Of a DNA stretch of 64,000 nucleotides, positions 59,420 to 64,000 are shown one piece after another; position 1 is the stretch's first letter; every line of letters begins with the position of its first letter. The notes under the pieces were generated by a model. It was given only the letters and a program-made list of their open reading frames with translations. It did not search any database and was not told the DNA's origin. Origin of the DNA: Salinicoccus kekensis. GTDB lineage: Bacteria > Bacillota > Bacilli > Staphylococcales > Salinicoccaceae. The position numbers were made by a program, and so were the translations under genes. The DNA lies in contig NZ_OBQF01000001.1 in NCBI RefSeq assembly GCF_900220995.1, positions 372,001 through 436,000 of the forward strand, given 5' to 3'.

Positions 59420-61795
59420 ATGGAACAGTCGTCAATTTACGATGAGAAATATATTATCGGTGAAGTCGAGCGTGTCATTTTTCAAAGCGAAAAAACACGC
59501 TTTTTTGTATTGAAAGTCAACATAGATGAAACGAACACCAACTTCGTTTTTGACGCCATCGTCACCGGTTATTTCCATGATATAACCGAGGGGGAGACGT
59601 ACAGGTTCTCCGGCACCATCAAGAATCACGCAAGGTTCGGCGAGCAGTTCAACGCCACACAGTTCAAACTCGAACTCCCGAAGACGGATGAGGGTGTGAT
59701 ACAGTATTTGGCGAGCGACACCTTCAAAGGCATCGGCTTGAAGACCGCCAAGAAAATAGTGGATACACTCGGATCTGACGCGCTTGAGATCATATCCGAC
59801 GATAAAAGCGCATTGAAGTCGGTCGGCGGCCTGTCGAAGGCCAAGATCGACATGATCCACCACACCATCCTGGAGAATAAAAAGACCGAGGAGATCATCA
59901 TCCGGCTGAATGAACTTGGATTCGGCGCCAGGATGAGTGCGAAGATCCTGAAACATTACGGCGATCATACGCTCAAAATCCTCGAACAGTCGCCCTACAG
60001 GATGGTGGCGGACATCGACGGCGTCGGTTTCAATACCGCCGATAAGATCGCCCTCGCACAGGGCATCCTGCCAAACGACCTCGGCCGGCTGAAGGCGGGG
60101 CTGTTATACATCGTCGAGGACATCACGCTCTCCACGGGGCATACTTATATAGACCGTAATATTTTGAATGTCGAACTGAAGCGGCTCCTTGAATACAACG
60201 GGCGCGACCAGTTTGAAGATCGGGATATCGACGGTGTGCTTAACGAGCTCAAGGAAGATGAGAAGATCGTCGTATTCGAAGAGAGGATATACCTGCCGAC
60301 GATTTTTTATGCCGAGCACAAATCGGCGGATGAAATCCACCGTATATTGAACTTTTCGGCGGATGATCCGTTTGATGAGGAGGAAGTCGATGATGAGCTG
60401 GAAGAGATCGAACGAAATGAACACATCACATATAATGAGGAGCAGATTTCTGCGATCCACAGTGCTGTGAATGAGAAGATCTCAATCATCACCGGGGGCC
60501 CCGGCACCGGCAAGACGACGATCGTCAAAGGAATCATCGGCTGTTATCATGCCCTTGAAGGATTCGAGGAATTCGAGGAATATGATGAAGGCGAGTACCC
60601 GATCAAACTGGTGGCCCCGACGGGACGCGCGGCAAAACGCCTGAGCGAATCGACGGGGATCGAAGCTTCGACCATCCACCGCCTCATCGGCTGGGGCCAG
60701 GATACGGAAAAAGATGATTTCCTGGATATAGAGCTGAATGCGAAGATGATCATCATCGACGAGATGTCGATGGTGGATACATGGCTGTTCTATCAGCTGC
60801 TCAGGAATGTGCCGAGTGAGACGAGACTCGTATTCGTCGGCGATCGGGATCAGCTCCCTTCCGTCGGGCCGGGCAAGGTCTTCAACGATTTGATAGAGTC
60901 GGATGTCATCAAGGTGACGGAGCTCACCAAGATCTACCGTCAGGGTGAAGGCTCATCCATCATCAAGCTCGCCCACGACATCAAGGAGGAGCAGCCGATC
61001 GATATCCGGCAGAAATTCAAGGACCGGGTGTTCATAACGGCAAACATATCCCAGATTTCCGGACTGGTGGACAACATCGTGAGCCGTGCCGTGAATAAGG
61101 GCTACGATATGCGGGACATCCAGGTGCTGGCACCGATTTACCGCGGCAATGCCGGCATCAACAAGCTCAACCAGGTGCTCCAGGAAATATTGAACCCCCT
61201 TGATGACGAGAAGAGGGAGATTAAATTCGGTGATATCCACTTCCGCACGGGGGATAAGGTGCTGCAGCTGATCAACCGCCGGGAAGACAACATCTTCAAC
61301 GGCGACTCGGGGATCATCGATGAGATCATACTTAAAGACGAGGATGCGCAGGCGGAGAAGGATATGGTGATCGTCGATTACGACGGCAAGCATATCGCAT
61401 ACGAGCGCAAAGATTTGAGCGAGCTCGCCCATGCCTACTGTACGAGCATCCATAAGGCGCAGGGCAGCGAATATCCGATCGTGATCATGCCGCTGGTCAA
61501 GAGCTACAGGCATATGCTGATCAAAAACATCATCTACACCGGCATCACACGGGCCAAGGAGTCACTGATCCTGTGCGGTGATGAGAATGCCTTCTATGAG
61601 GCACTCGACAATGAAGGCATCACCCGGCATACCACGCTGGTCGATGCACTGCATGACAAGTTCAATGTGAGGATTCCCGGCGGGGCGGATGAAGTGCCGG
61701 AAAAAGATGAAAGTCCCGGATATTTGACTGAGGAGAACCTCTTCAAGATCCCGGCGATGATCAATGTGGAGAAGACACCTTACGATTTCATTTGA
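59420..61795 (+). CDS. recD2: ATP-dependent DNA helicase RecD2
   Basis: 791 residues, SF1B helicase. N-terminal RecD2-specific region with helix-hairpin-helix motifs (TFKGIGLKTAKKIV), Walker A GGPGTGKTT at about 357-365, IIDEMSMVD (Walker B), GDRDQLPSVGPG (motif III), and the C-terminal UvrD-like AYCTSIHKAQGSEYP, YTGITRAKESLILCG. It unwinds DNA 5' to 3' in repair without RecBC. ATG 59420 chosen over in-frame GTG 59411. The stop codon lies within the -35 box of the alaS promoter. Confidence 0.95.
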   Translation: MEQSSIYDEKYIIGEVERVIFQSEKTRFFVLKVNIDETNTNFVFDAIVTGYFHDITEGETYRFSGTIKNHARFGEQFNATQFKLELPKTDEGVIQYLASDTFKGIGLKTAKKIVDTLGSDALEIISDDKSALKSVGGLSKAKIDMIHHTILENKKTEEIIIRLNELGFGARMSAKILKHYGDHTLKILEQSPYRMVADIDGVGFNTADKIALAQGILPNDLGRLKAGLLYIVEDITLSTGHTYIDRNILNVELKRLLEYNGRDQFEDRDIDGVLNELKEDEKIVVFEERIYLPTIFYAEHKSADEIHRILNFSADDPFDEEEVDDELEEIERNEHITYNEEQISAIHSAVNEKISIITGGPGTGKTTIVKGIIGCYHALEGFEEFEEYDEGEYPIKLVAPTGRAAKRLSESTGIEASTIHRLIGWGQDTEKDDFLDIELNAKMIIIDEMSMVDTWLFYQLLRNVPSETRLVFVGDRDQLPSVGPGKVFNDLIESDVIKVTELTKIYRQGEGSSIIKLAHDIKEEQPIDIRQKFKDRVFITANISQISGLVDNIVSRAVNKGYDMRDIQVLAPIYRGNAGINKLNQVLQEILNPLDDEKREIKFGDIHFRTGDKVLQLINRREDNIFNGDSGIIDEIILKDEDAQAEKDMVIVDYDGKHIAYERKDLSELAHAYCTSIHKAQGSEYPIVIMPLVKSYRHMLIKNIIYTGITRAKESLILCGDENAFYEALDNEGITRHTTLVDALHDKFNVRIPGGADEVPEKDESPGYLTEENLFKIPAMINVEKTPYDFI

Positions 61796-61828
61796 CAGTG
61801 CGCCAATTAAAATTTATAATCATTATCA
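61792..61828 (+). promoter_or_regulatory. alaS promoter with PerR/Fur-like box
   Basis: TTGACA (61792-61797), 17 bp, TATAAT (61815-61820): full consensus. Overlapping the -10, TTATAATCATTATCA (61814-61828) matches 14 of 15 bases of the PerR box TTATAATNATTATAA and 14 of 15 of the Fur-type TGATAATNATTATCA. Function as an operator is untested. Confidence 0.6.
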
Positions 61829-62014
61829 TTAACGATCAGCGTCGGAGTGATCGAGTATATATGCGGTATTTGACAGAGACATTGTGGCCGGTGAGAACAA
61901 TGATACGGATATATACGTGCTGCACTCCGGTGAGCGAAAATATTTAGAGTGATGGCCTTGCCATAACCTGGGTGGTACCGCGGAATATTTCGTCCCTATA
62001 TTTATATAGGGGCT
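61826..62014 (+). promoter_or_regulatory. T-box riboswitch of alaS
   Basis: The T-box sequence TGGGTGGTACCGCG is at 61969-61982 and the terminator at 61992-62012 (GTCCCTATA and TATAGGGGC) with a T-run. Stem I spans about 61835-61935. A likely Ala specifier is GCT at 61919-61921 or GCA at 61922-61924. Uncharged tRNA-Ala should allow read-through into alaS. Confidence 0.92.
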
Positions 62015-62043
62015 TTTTTTATTTATATTGAGGAGTGAATGTC

Positions 62044-64000
62044 ATGAAAGAATTAACCGGAAATGAAATCAGGGATTTATTCATTGAATTTTTCAAAGGG
62101 AAAGATCATATGGTGGAACCGAGCGCACCGCTCGTGCCGATCGATGATGATTCACTGCTGTGGATCAACTCCGGCGTCGCCACGTTGAAGAAATACTTTG
62201 ACGGACGGATCACGCCTGAGAATCCGAGGATCGTGAATGCGCAGAAATCCATACGGACGAATGATATTGAAAATGTCGGCTTCACCGCAAGGCACCATAC
62301 ATTTTTCGAGATGCTCGGCAATTTCTCGATCGGGGATTACTTCAAGAAGGAATCCATCGCACTCGCATGGGAGTTTTTGACCAGTGAGGAGTGGATGGCG
62401 CTGGATGAATCCCTCTTATATATCACAGTCCACCCGGAAGACATGGATGCCTATAATATATGGCGCGATGAGATCGGATTGAGTGAAGACCGCATCATAA
62501 GGATAGAAGGCAACTTCTGGGACATCGGCGAAGGCCCGTGCGGACCGAACAGTGAAATCTTCTACGACCGCGGTCCGGATTACGAATACGGCGCACCTGC
62601 AGAAGAGATGTATCCGGGCGGCGAAAATGAAAGGTACCTTGAAATATGGAACCTCGTATTCAGTGAATTCAACCATAACAGTGACGGCACCTATACACCG
62701 CTGCCGAAGAAGAACATCGATACCGGCATGGGGCTCGAGCGGATGGCAAGCATCGTCCAGAATGTGCCGACCAACTTCGATACGGACCTCTTCACACCGC
62801 TGATCAAAAAAATCGAAGAGGTGTCAGGAAAAGCATACGGTGAAGACGACGCCCGGGATGCTGCGTTCAAAGTGATCAGCGACCATATCAGGACGGTCAG
62901 CTTTGCGATAGGGGACGGTGCCCTGCCGTCGAATGAAGGCCGGGGTTATGTGCTCCGCCGTCTGCTGCGCCGCGCCGTCAGATTTTCTAAAGAGCTCGGC
63001 ATCAATGAAGCTTTCATGTTCTCGCTCGTCGATACGGTGGCGGATATCATGGAAGACTTTTACCCGAACGTCAAGGAGAAGAGCGACTTCATCAAGGAGG
63101 TCGTCAGGAAAGAGGAGGAACGCTTCCTTTCCACTCTGGACGAGGGCATCCGCATTTATGAGTCATTCAGGGCATCTGTTAAAGACACTACAGGCGTCAT
63201 TTCAGGCGAAGATGCGTTCAAGCTGTATGACACATACGGCTTCCCTTATGAACTCACCAAGGAATATGCAGAGAATGACGGCCTCACCGTCGATGAAGCA
63301 GGATTCATGGAAGAGATGAAGAAGCAGAGGGAACGTGCAAGAAGTGCACGCAAAGCGGGCGAATCGATGCAGGTCCAGTCCAAAACCCTGGCGGATTTCA
63401 CCGCCCCGAGCACTTTCACGGGCTACAGCTCGATGAGTGAAGAGGCGGAACTCCTTCTGATCGCAAAGGATGACGAGGCGCTCGATTCGTATGACGGCGA
63501 GGAAACGGTTGAACTCATCTTCGACAGGACACCGTTTTACGCGGTGAGCGGCGGTCAGATCGCAGATACCGGCGTAATCAGAAATGACACGGCGGAAATT
63601 CATGTCGAAGGGGTCTACAAGGGACCGAACAACCAAAACGTCCACATCGCAAGGATTGTGAGCGGCGCCGTCGAGGCGGGGGAGACATACCGCCTGCATG
63701 TCAATGAGGAAAAGCGCAGATTCATCGTCAAAAACCACTCTGCAACGCACTTGATGCATCAGGCATTGAAGGATACGGTCGGGGAGCATGCCAACCAGGC
63801 CGGTTCACTTGTTGAAGCGGAACGCCTCCGTTTCGACTTCTCCCACCTGAACCCGCTGACTGAAGAAGAAATCAGGACGATTGAAGATGCGGTGAACGAA
63901 AGGATATACGAAGGCCTGGACGTCAGAATTTCCGAAATGCCGATAGAAGAGGCAAGGGAGAAGGGTGCGATGGCTTTATTCGGTGAAAAATACGGGGATG
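62044..64000 (+). CDS. alaS: alanine-tRNA ligase (5' part, runs off the window)
   Basis: 652 of about 875 expected residues are present, in frame to the end. The class II core shows [52 protein letters not shown] and [11 protein letters not shown]. The editing domain starts near 550 with [12 protein letters not shown] (zinc-binding HxxxH). [20 protein letters not shown] starts at ATG 62044 after GAGGAGTG. Under the T-box. The C-terminal domain lies outside the window. Confidence 0.97.
   Translation, partial: MKELTGNEIRDLFIEFFKGKDHMVEPSAPLVPIDDDSLLWINSGVATLKKYFDGRITPENPRIVNAQKSIRTNDIENVGFTARHHTFFEMLGNFSIGDYFKKESIALAWEFLTSEEWMALDESLLYITVHPEDMDAYNIWRDEIGLSEDRIIRIEGNFWDIGEGPCGPNSEIFYDRGPDYEYGAPAEEMYPGGENERYLEIWNLVFSEFNHNSDGTYTPLPKKNIDTGMGLERMASIVQNVPTNFDTDLFTPLIKKIEEVSGKAYGEDDARDAAFKVISDHIRTVSFAIGDGALPSNEGRGYVLRRLLRRAVRFSKELGINEAFMFSLVDTVADIMEDFYPNVKEKSDFIKEVVRKEEERFLSTLDEGIRIYESFRASVKDTTGVISGEDAFKLYDTYGFPYELTKEYAENDGLTVDEAGFMEEMKKQRERARSARKAGESMQVQSKTLADFTAPSTFTGYSSMSEEAELLLIAKDDEALDSYDGEETVELIFDRTPFYAVSGGQIADTGVIRNDTAEIHVEGVYKGPNNQNVHIARIVSGAVEAGETYRLHVNEEKRRFIVKNHSATHLMHQALKDTVGEHANQAGSLVEAERLRFDFSHLNPLTEEEIRTIEDAVNERIYEGLDVRISEMPIEEAREKGAMALFGEKYGD

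Overview
The window looks like a chromosome segment from a Staphylococcaceae relative. The gene order mreC-mreD-rplU-prp-rpmA-obg-ruvAB-queA-tgt-yajC-secDF-recJ-apt-rel-dtd-lytH-hisS-aspS, followed later by 6S RNA-rarA-cymR and iscS-mnmA-TPR-recD2-alaS, is the Bacillales/staphylococcal one. SecD and SecF are fused, L27 carries the Prp-cleaved N-terminal extension, and tRNA-synthetase genes are controlled by T-boxes. Core genes have balanced base composition (by eye near 50% G+C), much higher than Staphylococcus itself, so Salinicoccus or a similar genus is my best guess (inference).

Layout. 1-3.6 kb is an A+T-rich accessory flank with gene remnants (a membrane-protein fragment and a GNAT pseudogene with two lesions), a YesK-like membrane protein, an unrecognised HExxH metallopeptidase and an alpha/beta hydrolase. 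3.6-12.3 kb holds single genes: YihY, a HAD phosphatase, two GNATs, a YflT-type stress protein, a VOC protein, an O-methyltransferase, a YkvI-like transporter, a BstA/DinB protein and a coiled-coil protein built of 14-residue repeats. 12.3-16.2 kb is a SAM-riboswitch operon, metN-metI-metQ plus an aminotransferase. After a universal stress protein and a probable small-RNA region, 17.4-37.3 kb is the conserved block for cell shape, ribosome, DNA repair, queuosine, Sec export, stringent response and HisRS/AspRS.

Two insertions interrupt the conserved order. Between aspS and the 6S RNA gene (37.5-43.2 kb) lies a catabolic-looking module: gamma-glutamyltransferase family, LctP-type permease, acetamidase/formamidase, then YciI and a beta-hydroxyacid dehydrogenase. 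Between cymR and iscS (45.3-56.4 kb) lie an AarF/UbiB kinase, a divergent aspartokinase / hom-thrC-thrB threonine locus with a 16-bp palindrome between the promoters, a 2OG-Fe(II) dioxygenase of the free-amino-acid hydroxylase type, a pair of CNNM/CBS membrane proteins of actinobacterial flavour preceded by a small leader ORF, and a luciferase-like monooxygenase. The conserved order then resumes and the window ends inside alaS.

Most worth checking: the dioxygenase beside thrB; the CNNM pair with its 37-codon leader ORF; the PerR/Fur-like box over the alaS T-box promoter; the GACAC specifier region in the hisS-aspS T-box; and the structured intergenic region at 17.1-17.3 kb. I found no CRISPR array, transposase, tRNA or rRNA gene. 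No wholly new multi-gene system can be claimed from sequence alone.
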